Shown piece after piece: positions 1 to 11,342 of a stretch of DNA of 64,000 nt. A model generated the notes under the pieces. It ran no database searches and was not told the origin of the DNA. It saw nothing but the letters and a program-made list of their open reading frames with translations. The translations under genes and the position numbers were made by a program. Position 1 is the first letter of the stretch. Every line of letters begins with the position of its first letter. Origin of the DNA: Ahaetulla prasina (taxonomy: Eukaryota; Chordata; Lepidosauria; Squamata; Colubridae); NCBI RefSeq assembly GCF_028640845.1, contig NC_080543.1, forward strand, positions 10,045,459 through 10,109,458, read 5' to 3'.

Positions 1-861
1 GATCTCTGTGACTCATCTCAAGTTATTGTGTTCTCTTTGCTGATGATGTCAAACTATTTAATACCACTAATAATACTTCTACCCTTCAAGAAAACCTCGA
101 CTTAGTTTCCGATTGGTCTAAAACTTGGCAACTCCAAATCTCAACCAGCAAATGCTCAGTCTTACATATTGGAAAAAAGAACCCTAACATCAAGTACAAA
201 CTTAATGGACATTACCTAACTGATGACCCCCACCCTGTCAAAGATCTTGGAGGTCATATCAAATGACCTTAATGCCAAAGCCCACTGCAACTACATAGCA
301 AAAAAGGCCCTAAGAGTTGTAAACCTAATTTTACGCAGCTTCTTTTCTAAAAACTCTGCACTACTAACTAGAGCATACAAAACATTTGCCAGACCTATTC
401 TTGAATACAGCTCATCCGTCTGGAACCCATACCACATCTCTGACATAAATACAATAGAACGAGTCCAGAAATATTTTACTAGAAAAGTTCTTCACTCCTC
501 CGAAAACAACAAAATACGTTATACCAACAGACTTGAAATCCTGGGATTAGAAAACTTACAACTCCGTCGACTTTGACATGACCTGTGTTTAACACACAAA
601 ATCATCTATTGCAATATCCTTCCTATAAACTTGATTGCAGAAAATATGACTTCTGTAACAGAGTTGTTAATGCTTGGAACTCATTACCCAACTCCATAGT
701 CTCTACTCAAAATCCCAAAATCTACAATCAAAAACTGTCTACTATTGACCTCACCCCATTCCTAAGAGGACTATAAGGGGCGTGCATAAGAGCACAATAG
801 TGCCTACCGTTCCTGTCCTATTGTTCCCTTCATTATATCAAATTAATATAGTTGATGCATA
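1..861 (+). mobile_element. L2/CR1-group LINE, 3' half, degenerate
   Basis: This is the 3' part of a non-LTR retrotransposon. The reverse transcriptase catalytic box LFADDVK is readable at 33-53. Downstream frames (223-576, 585-776) carry the thumb and C-terminal region, with LEYSSSVWNPY and ending in PFLRGL then TAA at 774-776. Several frameshifts separate the pieces, so it is dead. A better-preserved relative lies on the minus strand at 46550-47325, and its 3' end recurs at 55435. The 3' UTR runs into the TA array. Confidence 0.85.
223..776 (+). pseudogene. LINE reverse transcriptase C-terminal remnant
   Basis: Two frames, 223-576 and 585-776, together read the C-terminal region of the LINE RT. 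The first contains AYKTFARPILEYSSSVW and ends at a stop just after LQLRRL. The second resumes with material matching the 46.8-kb relative and ends PFLRGL. A frameshift/stop near 577 and a deletion in the second frame break it. No start or upstream catalytic domain is in frame. It is not a host gene. Confidence 0.8.
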
Positions 862-867
862 TTTTTT

Positions 868-2290
<1,423 letters not shown>

Positions 2291-3125
2291 TATAGGTCTT
2301 TGGTTGTTCGGGTTTTCTCCCGTGTAAAATTGGAAGTGTCTTGGCGACGTTTCGACGAAGTCTCATTCGTCATCTTCAGGCTTCAGCTTCGTGCTTCTGG
2401 GAGCAATGTGTGATCGCAGCTGTTTCTTCCTTTTAACTGCTAGTGGGGGTTTGAACTGATTGGGTGGGAGCTTGGCTGTGCTCTGATTGGATGGGGGTTT
2501 TTCTGTGCTCTGATTGGCTGGGGGTGTGTCCTGTGTTGGTGGGGGGTTGGTTGTGCTCAGTCTAGTCTGTGCTGCAGGGGGATTTGAGCTGGTGAGCTGC
2601 ATAGCTGTTGTTTGGCTTTGTGGTCGTGCTACATCTTCATAGTGGGTGTCAGTCTGCTGCATGAATGGATTGGAGGGGTTTGAAATGGCTAATGTTGCAG
2701 CTGCGGTCTGGCTTCTGGTCCTTGGTCGTGCTTCATGATCAGTGTGGGTTTGGGTCTGCTTTCTGGGTGGATGTCGGTGGTGACATCCTGTGTGGACCTC
2801 GTGAGTGTGGGTCTGGTGTCATTCCTCGTGTTAGGGACTCGTTTGTCAATAAGGGCGGGTTTCCAAATGGCTGGTAGGCGGGAGGTGTCATCTCGTTTGT
2901 TCATGCTGTGTGGGCGTTTTTCTATCTCAATGGCTTCTCTGATTATTCTGTTGTTAAAGTGTTCAGTTTTGGCAATAGTTCTGGTCTTTTTAAAGTCAAT
3001 ATCATTTCCTGTGACTTTAAAGTGTTGGACCAGGGAAGAAGTTGGTTCCTCTTTTTTGAATGAGTTCTTGTGTTCTTCAATGCGTGCACTTATTCTTCTG
3101 TTGGTTTGTCCAATGTATGTGGTGG
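2291..3125 (-). mobile_element. Penelope-like element family A, copy 2 (3' part)
   Basis: About 90 percent identical by eye to the 3' part of copy 1 (compare 2600-3110 with 1320-1830). It contains the end of the nuclease region, the P/T-rich 3' segment, an intact hammerhead at 2379-2346 and the short tail, and joins copy 1 head to tail. It lacks the RT. Confidence 0.8.
2346..2379 (-). ncRNA. Hammerhead ribozyme motif, PLE-A (intact core)
   Basis: On the minus strand: CTGAAGA (2379-2373), one extra T, stem II GACGA/TCGTC around an 8-base loop, then GAAAC and GTC. This matches the CUGANGA...GAAA...UH hammerhead core, with predicted cleavage after GTC at 2346. Stem III is the short palindromic ACGU, as in minimal PLE hammerheads that work best as dimers. 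It lies in the pseudo-LTR between the two PLE copies. Confidence 0.75.
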
Positions 3126-3195
3126 CCTACCAGCCATTTGGAAATCCGCCCTTATTGACAAACGAGTCCCTAACACGAGGAATGACACCAGACCA
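3126..3195 (+). mobile_element. Inverted PLE-A fragment
   Basis: These ~70 bases are the reverse complement of about 2813-2878, so the PLE block ends with a short internal inversion, directly fused to a CR1 3' end. Confidence 0.75.
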
Positions 3196-3535
3196 GGGGA
3201 GATATGATAGCAGTGTTCCAATATCTCAGGGGCTGCCACAAAGAAGAGGGAGTCAAGCTATTCTCCAAAGCACCTAAGGGCAGGACAAGAAGCAATGGGT
3301 GAAAACTCATCAATGAGAGAAGCAACATAGAACTAAGGAGAAATTTCCTGACAGTGAGAACAATTAACCAGTGGAACAACTTGCCTCCGGAAGTTGTGGG
3401 TGCTCCATCATTGCAGTTTTTTTAAAAAAAAAGATTGAACAGCCACTTGTCTGGGATGGTATAACGTCTCCTGGTTTAGCAATGGGCTGATCTAGAAGAG
3501 CCCCGAAGGCCCCTTCCACTTATTATTATTCTGTA
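3196..3535 (+). mobile_element. CR1 LINE 3' end
   Basis: Plus-strand CR1 RT C-terminus and 3' UTR, readable in several frames. It has the standard CR1 phrases that recur on the minus strand at 25.2, 28.9 and 41 kb, and ends at the AAGGCCCCTTCCACTTATT-type terminus. Confidence 0.85.
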
Positions 3536-3598
3536 TTATTCAAATGTAGAACATTGTAAGAAAAATCCTTTTCATAGTTAAAAGCACTTTATGCTTTT

Positions 3599-3835
3599 TA
3601 TAGAATAGAATAGAATAGAATAGAATAGAATAGAATAGAATAGAATAGAATAGAATAGAATAGAATAGAAGTTAGAGTTTAGGGTAGAGTAGAGTAGAGT
3701 AGAGTAGAGTAGAATAGAATAGAATAGAAGAGAAGAGAAGAGAAGAGAAGAGAAGAGAAGAGAAGAGAAGAGAAGAGAAGAGAAGAGAAGAGAAGAGAAG
3801 AGAAGAGAATTCTTTATTGGCCTTCTTTATTGGTA
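3599..3835 (-). repeat. Compound pentamer array, L3-CR1 tail
   Basis: Successive blocks (AGAAT)n 3599-3669, (AGAGT)n about 3688-3712, (AGAAT)n, then (AGAAG)n 3729-3808. It ends in ATTCTTTATTGGCC, the minus-strand 3' end of the L3-CR1 LINE. The array is therefore an expanded LINE tail. Confidence 0.85.
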
Positions 3836-4127
3836 TTTCTATTTATTTAAATATATTATATATAATAAATATATTATATTTAAATATATATTTAAATATA
3901 TATTTATTGGTATTTTTAAAAGTGCGTTCTACCAATACTCTTTTGCAGCTGATATGGACCAACACTATTCTAATTTTCCCCAAATTTGCTTCCTTCGTGG
4001 TGTTTTAGGATTGCAATGTCAAAAGTAGCGTAGCAGTTTTGGGCCGGTCCGACCTCTCAGCCCAAACGCAACTCACAGTGTGGTTATTGTGGGGAAAATA
4101 GGAGGAGGAAGGAATATTAGGTGGGTT

Positions 4128-4386
4128 CAGGAGTGAAATCCAGCAGGTTCTGACAGGTTCTGTCAAACCGGTAGTGCGGAATGTTGAGCAGTTTGGAGAA
4201 CCGGTAGCAGAAATTTTGAGTAGTTCAGAGAACTGGCAAATACCAGAGAACTCTGGCTGGCGGGAAAGGAGATTTTGCAGTATCCTTCCTCTGCCATGCC
4301 CATCAAGCCGTGCCCACCAAGTCACATCACGCCCACCAAGCCATGCCCACAGAATCGGTATTAAAAAAAATTGGATTTCACCACTA
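4128..4386. mobile_element. hAT-like MITE with GTGAAATCC ends
   Basis: Starts CAGGAGTGAAATCC and ends GGATTTCACCACTA, inverted termini of a family with many copies here. Flanks GGTGGGTT and GGTGGGGT form an 8-bp target duplication with one mismatch. Internal CCAAGCCATGCCC and ACCGGT-type motifs recur in the other copies. Confidence 0.8.
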
Positions 4387-4403
4387 GGTGGGGTCCTTGT
4401 TAG

Positions 4404-4490
4404 GCTCTGAGCTTGATGATTTTCTTGCAAACATTTCATTACCAAACTAGATAACAACATCAGTCCTGGAAGCGAGAGGGGTTTACTCTT
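4404..4490 (-). mobile_element. PLE-C 3' fragment with decayed hammerhead
   Basis: The minus strand carries the CTGATGT / GTTATC...GGTAAT / GAAATG series and the GAGCTTG flank seen in better copies at 54.6 kb and 8.4 kb. Core positions are mutated. Confidence 0.55.
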
Positions 4491-4589
4491 ATTTTTATGT
4501 ACTAGTCGCTTGTCCGGTCAGTGTTAGTGGCACTGTTCTTGGTGGTTTGTCAATTAAACTGTAGTTTATTGTTCGTTTGTCTGCACTTC

Positions 4590-4815
4590 CGTTGAGGACT
4601 TGTATACTGCATGAGCCAGAAAGAGGGCTGTGAAAATATCTACATAACCCTCGCATCCTGGATATAAACTATTTCAACTCCTACCCTCCAAACAACACTA
4701 TAGGGCACTGCACGTCAGAACAACTAGACACAAGGACAGGTTTCCCCCCATGCCATCACTCTGCTAAACAACTAATTCCCACAACACTGTCAAACTATCT
4801 AAAAAAGACCAACGC
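4590..4815 (+). mobile_element. L3-CR1 LINE fragment
   Basis: Plus-strand match to the coding end of the copies at 55945 and (minus) 59794-60174, from the GAGGACTTGTATACTGCATG block to the CTGTCAAACTAT block. Frame is broken. 4815-5290 is AT-rich sequence with nothing recognised. Confidence 0.75.
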
Positions 4816-5340
4816 AAGATGAAATTATTAAGAAAATAATGGAATGTGCTGAAACGAACAAATTGACATTTGAAATTAGGGAACAGGAAGATAAACAATA
4901 TTACAAGATATGGGACTTATTTTATCAATGGTTAGATTAAAAAAATACGTTAACTCAAGTTTGATAGAGGTTTTTATAATGTAAGTATTGTTGAAATATA
5001 TAAAATAAAATGTAATATCAGCGGTTTGATTTAAGATGATAAAACAAACGATGTAATACAATTAATTCAAAATTTAGAACATTTTGTATGAAGGGAGGGA
5101 AGAAATACTTACAGTTAAACAAATGAATAATGGACTAAAACAATCGGATATATATTAGATTGGGAAAATGTGAAATTAGATAAATTAAAAGATACGAAAT
5201 TTGGTGAAACTGCACAAAAGATTTGTAATCAACCAACCGACACACTGCCTGTATTTGCATTGAAGATGTTTTTATGTATGTCTAAAAAATAAAAAAATGT
5301 TCCAAAAAAAAAAAACCCTATATAAAAAAAAAAGTATTAC

Positions 5341-5517
5341 CGGAAACAAATTCCTTGTGTCTAATCACACTTGCCCAATAAAGAATTCTATTCTATTCCA
5401 TTCCATTCCATTCCATTCCATTCCATTCCATTCCATTCTATATTCTATTCTATTCTATTCTATTCTATTCTATTCTATTCTATTCTATTCTATTCTATTC
5501 TATTCCATTCCATTCCA
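5341..5517 (+). mobile_element. L3-CR1 3' terminus with (TTCTA)n tail
   Basis: Starts ACAAATTCCTTGTGTCTAAT, the last ~45 bases of the LINE, then (TTCCA)n, (TTCTA)n and again (TTCCA)n to 5517. Extreme 5' truncation. Confidence 0.85.
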
Positions 5518-5519
5518 TA

Positions 5520-6207
5520 TGTCTAAAAGCAAACCCTAGTCCCATCTAGCACTGATGATAGATAATAAGTAAAGTAAAATGTATTTAGAATTTTAGTCTT
5601 TAATAGGGAGATCTGAACCTCAGTTCTTGGCGCCATTATGAAGTTCACCTACTCCTAGGAAACCTGGATAAATGGCGATAGTATATCGTCTGTCTCTAGT
5701 CTCAGAAAAAGAAAACATTATTCCCATAAAATGAGCTTGTTCCACCAACTCACTTTAAAACGGTGAAGGAAACTAAATCAAAGGTCAACTTTTCTTTAGT
5801 TAATGAATCCCCAGGGACTAAATGTGCCCTCAAGCATATCTTGTAACACAGGATTAAACTCACTCTGGCTCAAGGCGTAGAGTACCTAAAACTAATTTAT
5901 TTCCATAGCTAGTCCTCGGAGGTGGGGTGGGAAGGTGGACAGAAGAATTGGAATGAAAAATAGATTTCCCTTCACAGCTTCCAAGGCTGAGGGTGTAGAG
6001 AGTAAGGAAGGTCATCTTGAGAGAAATATGCAAGAATCATAATATAGTGCAGGAGGGTTGCAACAGCCAGTATGTAGGACAAAGAGGCATAGAACAGCAG
6101 TACAAGCATCCAGGAACAGACACGGAGAGAATACATTATGAAAACTCCTTCATTGCATAACACACAGAATCGACTTAACCATAATTTCAACTGGGAAACT
6201 GTGAGCA
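5520..6207. other. No recognised feature
   Basis: Single-copy-looking sequence; open frames are short and lack domain signatures. I see no splice-framed exon. Confidence 0.5.
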
Positions 6208-6215
6208 TTCGAGAT

Positions 6216-6340
6216 CAGGGGTCTCCAACCTTGGCAACTTTACGACTCGTGAACTTCAGCTCCCGGAATTCCTCAGCCAGCATGCGCTTCTGGGAGTTGA
6301 AGTCCGCGAGTCGTAAAGTTGCCAAGATTGGAGACCCCTG
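6216..6340. mobile_element. Palindromic hAT-like MITE (GGGGTCTCCAACC type)
   Basis: CAGGGGTCTCCAACC at the left end is inverted at the right end, and the two arms pair along nearly their whole length around a short loop. Flanks TTCGAGAT and TTCTAGAC form an imperfect 8-bp duplication. Other copies: 15871, 17899, 28165, 29306, 35172, 52388. Confidence 0.85.
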
Positions 6341-6426
6341 TTCTAGACCAAGCCAAGTCCCCGAAGTGCTAGAGAATTCCTGGAGGCCTGGCACCCAGAA
6401 AAATCAGTTATCAACAGGCACGTAGA

Positions 6427-6758
6427 CTGCGAGTGAAATCCAAATTTTTTTTAGTACCAGTTCTGTGGGCGTCGCTTGGTGGGCGTGGTGTGGCTTGGTG
6501 GGCGTGGCAGGGGAAGGATACTGCAAACTCTCCATTCCCACCCCATGCCAGGGGAAGGATACTGCAAAATCTCCATTCCCTCCCCATTCCTGGGGGAAGG
6601 ATATTGCAAAATCTCCATTCCCACCACACTCTGGGGCCAGCCAGTATTTGCCGGTTCTGCAAACTAATCAAAATTTCCGCTGACGGTGCTCCAAACTGCT
6701 CAAAATTTCCGCCACAGGTTCTCCAGAACCTGTCAGAACCTGCTGGATTTCACCTCTG
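6427..6758. mobile_element. hAT-like MITE with internal tandem repeats
   Basis: Reverse orientation of the GTGAAATCC family, flanked by CACGTAGA and CACATAGA (8-bp duplication, one mismatch). Inside, a ~41-base unit beginning GGGGAAGGATA is repeated three times (about 6520-6630), expanding this copy relative to the ~240-bp siblings. Confidence 0.8.
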
Positions 6759-6889
6759 CACATAGAGATAAACAATATCTACATATGATTCAAAAAAGAC
6801 AACTAAAAAGCAAAAAAAAAAAAAAACCCTCCTTCTCAGCAATCCATAGCTACATAAGCAGAGATTAAAAACCAAGATTAACACTAGAT

Positions 6890-7018
6890 CAGGGGTGTCA
6901 AACTGGCGGCCCGCGGGCTGGATGCATCACGTACAGGCCACGCCCACCCCAGCTCCATGAATGGAATCGTGAAGCGTCACATGACGGGCAACCTGATGTG
7001 GCGAGTTTGACACCCGTG
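6890..7018. mobile_element. Short hAT MITE (GGGGTGTCAAAC type)
   Basis: CAGGGGTGTCAAACT at the left and GAGTTTGACACCCGTG at the right are inverted repeats. Both flanks are CACTAGAT, a perfect 8-bp duplication with central TA. Confidence 0.9.
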
Positions 7019-7130
7019 CACTAGATCAACAATCAAGAGGCAAAGAATTCAACAATCAAGGAACTACCAACTCATTCCAAGGAACTACCAACCATCAAGG
7101 AACTACCAACTCATACCAACTCATCAATCA

Positions 7131-7670
7131 AGAATAGAATAGAATAGAATAGAATAGAATAGAATAGAATAGAATAGAATAGAATAGAATAGAATAGAAT
7201 TTGTTTATTGGCCAAGTGTGATTGGACACACAAGGAATTTGTCTTGGTGCATATGCTCTCAGTGTACATAAAAGAAAAGATACCTTCATCAAGGTACAAC
7301 ATTTACAACACAAATGATGATCAATATATCAATATAAATCATAAGGATTGCCAGCAACAAAGTTACAGTCATACAGTCATAAGTGGAAGGAGATGGGTGA
7401 TGGGAACGATGAGAAGATTAATAGTAGTGCAGATTTAGTAAATAGTTTGACAGTGTTGAAGGAATTATTTGTTTAGCAGAGTGATGGCCTTCGGGAAAAA
7501 ACTGTTCTTGTGTCTAGTTGTTCTGGTGTGCAGTGCTCTATAGCGTCGTTTTGAGGGTAGGAGTTGAAACAGTTTATGTCCAGGATGTGAGGGATCTGTA
7601 AATATTTTCACGGCCCTCTTCTTGATTCGTGCAGTATACAGGTCCTCAATGGAAGGAAGGAATGGAAGCA
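7131..7670 (-). mobile_element. L3-CR1 LINE 3' end with (AGAAT)n tail
   Basis: Minus strand: C-terminal RT codons (7680-7465), 3' UTR, then the (AGAAT)n tail 7131-7200. It matches the longer copy at 59466-60307 closely. 5' truncated. Confidence 0.9.
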
Positions 7671-7680
7671 ACCTAATCAA
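7465..7680 (-). pseudogene. L3-CR1 RT C-terminal remnant
   Basis: A 71-codon frame containing LYTARIKKRAVKIFTDPSH and LFQLLPSKRRYRALHTRT, ending FFPKAITLLNK. The same residues end the 126-codon frame at 59794. It is the last part of the LINE polyprotein and lacks the catalytic domain. Confidence 0.85.
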
Positions 7681-7737
7681 GGAACCACCACAACATACGT
7701 GTACACTTCAAACCCAAGAAGACACTAAGGCAGAAGC

Positions 7738-8007
7738 TTGTCCACCCTGAGGATAAAACACCCAGACACAAAATGCGCAACCTGGTATATGCAGTGCAAT
7801 GCAGTGAGCCATGTGCAAGATCTGTACAAAACAAAACAACCACTTCATGTTCGCATGGCACAACATAGGAGAACAAGCCCATCAGGACATGATTCAGCAG
7901 TCTATCTGCATTTAAAAGACAAAGACCACTCTTTGGAAGACAGCAAAGTCCACCTTTGGAACAAAGAAGACCACTGGTTTGAAAGAGGCCTCAAAGAGGC
8001 CATGTAG
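7738..8007 (+). pseudogene. PLE-B GIY-YIG endonuclease C-terminal remnant
   Basis: An 89-codon frame with LYKTKQPLHVRMAQHRR, SGHDSAVYLHLKDKDHS and EDHWFERGLKEAM, a clear match to the PLE nuclease module. The YIG tyrosine-isoleucine-glycine is altered to YKT, and the preceding VYAVQC block is in another frame (7784-7800), so it is inactive. Confidence 0.8.
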
Positions 8008-8245
8008 GTCAAAATTGAATAGCCCTCTCTCAGCAGAGGGGGAAAATACAACACAATTTATCTCCAGTCTACGACACAGTCCTTTCAACAGTTCCAAGAA
8101 GGCTCCACATCCATTTGCACTATTTGGATGACCCTGAGGACACAGATGAACCTTCAGGTGGCCTCAATGACTCTCTAAAAGGATGCAAATGACCAGCTGT
8201 CTGCAAGGAATACAAATCCTTCCATTCCCCACCATCCAGTCAGAG

Positions 8246-8279
8246 CTGAAGAAGCTTCTTTAATAAGAAGCAAAACGTC
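8246..8279 (+). ncRNA. Hammerhead-like motif, PLE-B (G12 lost)
   Basis: CTGAAGA (8246-8252), one extra A, stem II GCTTCT...AGAAGC, then AAAACGTC in place of GAAACGTC. The invariant G12 is replaced, so cleavage should be lost or very weak. Confidence 0.65.
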
Positions 8280-8374
8280 TTCAAAGAAAAACCAGAAAGT
8301 CTAGTTGCTCCTCGAAAAAGCACCTTTGGGACAACCATGACCACTCCCACCAACACTGACAGGGCAAGACATTT

Positions 8375-8492
8375 GTATATGAACTGACAGCAAACCTCAC
8401 TCCTTTCTAGCACTGATGATGTTACCTAGCTGGGTAATGAAACATTCACAAGAAAACAGCCAAGCTCAGAGAACACCAAGGACTCCATGGTT
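8375..8492 (+). mobile_element. PLE-C 3' fragment with near-intact hammerhead
   Basis: CTGATGA (8413-8419), one extra T, stem II GTTACC/GGTAAT, GAAAC at 8439-8443, then ATT instead of GTC/GTT. Followed by the AAGAAAACAGCCAAGCTCAG flank shared with the 54.6-kb copies. Confidence 0.6.
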
Positions 8493-8679
8493 GAGTCTTT
8501 AGTCTGGCAGGGTTTTGTCTATTGGTGTGAAACAAGAAACAACAGACTAGAAGAATTAACACATGTTGTTCTTGCTTTGGGGGCCTGATATATATATATA
8601 TATATTTGTTTTCTGAAGTTTTCGCGGGTGTCGCCAAGACACTTCCAATTTTACGCGGGAGAAAACCCGAATAACCAAA

Positions 8680-8752
<73 letters not shown>

Positions 8753-8944
8753 TGAGGTTTTCGCGGGTGTTTGTATGTAGGTCTTTGGTTATTCGGGTTT
8801 TCTCCCGCGTAAAATTGGAAGTGTCTTGGCGACGTTTGGCCAACCTCTACATGGAACATCCAATGGATGTGTTACCCCGACTAGCAGTTAAAAGGAAGAA
8901 ACAGCTGCGATCACACATTGCTCCCAGAAGCACGAAGCTGAAGC

Positions 8945-8978
8945 CTGAAGATGACGAATGAGACTTCGTCGAAACGTC
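8945..8978 (+). ncRNA. Hammerhead ribozyme motif 1, PLE-A cluster
   Basis: CTGAAGA 8945-8951, extra T 8952, stem II GACGA 8953-8957 with TCGTC 8966-8970, GAAAC 8971-8975, GTC 8976-8978. Predicted cleavage after 8978. All core residues are present. Confidence 0.75.
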
Positions 8979-9023
8979 GCCAAGATACTTCCAATTTCTG
9001 TGGAGAAAACCGAATGACCAAGG

Positions 9024-9098
<75 letters not shown>

Positions 9099-9286
9099 TG
9101 AGGTTTTCGGGTGTTTGTATGTAGGTCTTTGGTTATTCGGGTTTTCTCGCGTAAAATTGGAAGTGTCTTGGCGACGTTTGGCCAACCTCTACATGGAACA
9201 TCCAATGGATGTGTTACCCCGACTAGCAGTTAAAAGGAAGAAACAGCTGCGATCACACATTGCTCCCAGAAGCACGAAGCTGAAGC

Positions 9287-9320
9287 CTGAAGATGACGAA
9301 TGAGACTTCGTCGAAACGTC
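9287..9320 (+). ncRNA. Hammerhead ribozyme motif 2, PLE-A cluster
   Basis: Identical to motif 1 at a spacing of 342 bases; predicted cleavage after 9320. Confidence 0.75.
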
Positions 9321-9365
9321 GCCAAGATACTTCCAATTTCTGTGGAGAAAACCGAATGACCAAGG

Positions 9366-9440
<75 letters not shown>

Positions 9441-9628
9441 TGAGGTTTTCGGGTGTTTGTATGTAGGTCTTTGGTTATTCGGGTTTTCTCGCGTAAAATT
9501 GGAAGTGTCTTGGCGACGTTTGGCCAACCTCTACATGGAACATCCAATGGATGTGTTACCCCGACTAGCAGTTAAAAGGAAGAAACAGCTGCGATCACAC
9601 ATTGCTCCCAGAAGCACGAAGCTGAAGC

Positions 9629-9662
9629 CTGAAGATGACGAATGAGACTTCGTCGAAACGTC
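9629..9662 (+). ncRNA. Hammerhead ribozyme motif 3, PLE-A cluster
   Basis: Identical to motif 1, again 342 bases on; predicted cleavage after 9662. A read-through RNA would release 342-nt monomers between the three sites. Confidence 0.75.
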
Positions 9663-9710
9663 GCCAAGATACTTCCAATTTTACGCGGGAGAAAACCCGA
9701 ATGACCAAGG

Positions 9711-9766
<56 letters not shown>

Positions 9767-9874
9767 CATACATATACATATACATATATACATATACATA
9801 CATACATACATACAACGAAGTCTCATTCGTCATCTTCAGGCTGGTGTTTACAGCTTCGTGCTTCTAGGAGCAAT

Positions 9875-9946
<72 letters not shown>

Positions 9947-9997
9947 GGTATTGGCATATTCGGTTCTTTTCCCGTGTAAAGTTGAGAGTATCTTGGC

Positions 9998-10031
9998 GAC
10001 GTTTTGACGAGGTCTCACTCATCATCTTCAG
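9998..10031 (-). ncRNA. Hammerhead-like motif, PLE-A (G12 lost)
   Basis: Minus strand has CTGAAGA (10031-10025) and stem II with TCGTC, but AAAAC replaces GAAAC. It forms an inverted pair with the motif at 10089. Confidence 0.55.
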
Positions 10032-10088
10032 GCTGGAGCTTTCGGCTTCGTGCTTGTGCGAGCAAAGTGCAAAGCCGAAAGCACCAGT

Positions 10089-10122
10089 CTGAAGATGATG
10101 AGTGAGACCTTGTTGAAACGTC
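10089..10122 (+). ncRNA. Hammerhead motif with weak stem II, PLE-A
   Basis: CTGAAGA, extra T, GATGA/TTGTT (mostly wobble pairs), GAAAC and GTC. Core boxes are intact but stem II is weakened. Confidence 0.55.
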
Positions 10123-10461
10123 GCCAAGATACTCTCAACCTTACATAAATTCTAGCACTTAACCTAGGGTTATCTTACAATTGCTATTAGCAAACAGCAG
10201 AAGTTCTTTTTCCCCCCCTATAAGACCATTTCTGATTTGCTTTATGGTGAATCACTCTCTATTTACAGTCAATTGCAAGCACTCCTACTGACGTCTCCAA
10301 AACAGCACTAATAATACACCAAGGGAATGTATCTGCCTATTTGGGAACCCACAAGTCTGCAAAGGATTTGTACCAAACCCTTTGGGAGGGGAGAGAGAAA
10401 AGTCAAGGATGGGCACACCTGGTGTCACAGATGCATCTAATGACCCTACCCAACATGGTAC

Positions 10462-10906
10462 TGTTAGAAGAAATATCCGTCTGGTTCAGTTCCAAGCCAG
10501 GAGAAAGACACCGGAAACATGGTGGCTGATTGTAAAAACGGTTTAATGGTGAAGCAGAACCACCAAGCACGTGTGACTCTGGGTAGCTGACCACATGGAG
10601 TGGAGAGAGAGGGATATTTATACCCTCTTGGGCCTTGCCTTTGAGCTTCCTCTTCCTGTGCAAGAAATATATTCTATTGGTTGTTGTCAGACTCCTAGGG
10701 GTCTAGGCAGGTGTTACAGCTAACTTTATAGGCTGTCTGTGTTCCAGGATTGGTTGAAGCTTGCTGGGTGATGCAATGAAGGGCCTTGTTGGGTAATTCC
10801 TATTGTGGCTGAATGGCTTTGCCCTGAAGGATAATCGCATCACCCTGGAGATCAAGATCTTTTGTCTTGTAGATAGACTGGCCCAGTTCCGCTAGGGCTA
10901 TTAACA
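10462..10906 (-). mobile_element. Probable solo LTR
   Basis: Ends TGTTAG...TTAACA on the plus strand, i.e. TGTTAA...CTAACA on the minus. The minus strand has a TATAAATA promoter box near 10613-10622. No clear 5-bp duplication, so the ends are approximate and the family is unknown. Confidence 0.45.
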
Positions 10907-11104
10907 AAAGGTGGGGGCTACTTTCCAAGAGCATGTTTCTTCTTTAGGGAAAAATAATAATAATGCCTTTTTTTAATATTTCTCAAAATATGTCATTTTA
11001 GGAGAGGGGTGGGTGCTAACTTTCTACAGTACAAAAGTGAAGGGTACTAGGAATAGCAACCACTGGACACCACAAACTTTTATCCTGAAAAGAGAACTTC
11101 ACAC

Positions 11105-11342
11105 CAGGGGTGAAATCCAGCAGGTTCTGACAGATTCTGGAGAACCGGTAGCGGAAATTTTGAGTAGTTTGGAGAACCGGCAAATACCATCTCTTGCTGA
11201 CCCCAGAGTAGGGTGGGAATGGAGATTTTGCAGTATCCTTCCCCTGCCACGCTCACCAAGCCACGCCCACCAAGCCACACCATGCCCACCAAGCCACACC
11301 CACAGAACCAGTAGTTTAAAAAAAAATTGGATTTCACCACTG
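11105..11342. mobile_element. hAT-like MITE, GTGAAATCC family
   Basis: CAGGGGTGAAATCCAGC...TTGGATTTCACCACTG with perfect 8-bp flanks CTTCACAC. A clean, full-length-looking 238-bp member. Confidence 0.9.

Larger units (their letters stand above)
7671..8347 (+). mobile_element. Penelope-like element family B, 3' part
   Basis: Contains the end of the GIY-YIG nuclease, a 3' UTR and a hammerhead-like motif followed by a terminus ending CACCTTTGGGACAACCATG. The 3' part of this family recurs as an inverted pair at 47.7-48.2 kb. It abuts the L3-CR1 copy directly. Confidence 0.8.
9001..9684 (+). repeat. Two exact 342-bp tandem units
   Basis: 9001-9342 and 9343-9684 differ only at the distal edge, where the third copy's tail regains a longer ending (TTACGCGGGAG) after ~9680. 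Each unit holds a TA array (9029-9096; 9371-9438), the PLE-A tail, a ~190-bp segment and a hammerhead. Confidence 0.85.
8588..10145 (+). mobile_element. PLE-A tail cluster with tandem and inverted units
   Basis: A cluster of PLE-A pseudo-LTR/3' segments separated by TA arrays. A partial tail 8609-8682 is followed by a first unit from ~8751, then two exact 342-bp units (9001-9342 and 9343-9684), then a truncated minus copy at ~9814-9870 and an inverted pair at 9960-10140. No RT sequence is present. The exact repetition indicates very recent tandem duplication or an assembly artefact. Confidence 0.85.

Noticed and set aside
10341..10663. Possible small gene frames at 10341-10529 and 10403-10663
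   Set aside because: Overlap on opposite strands inside a probable LTR; no domain seen.
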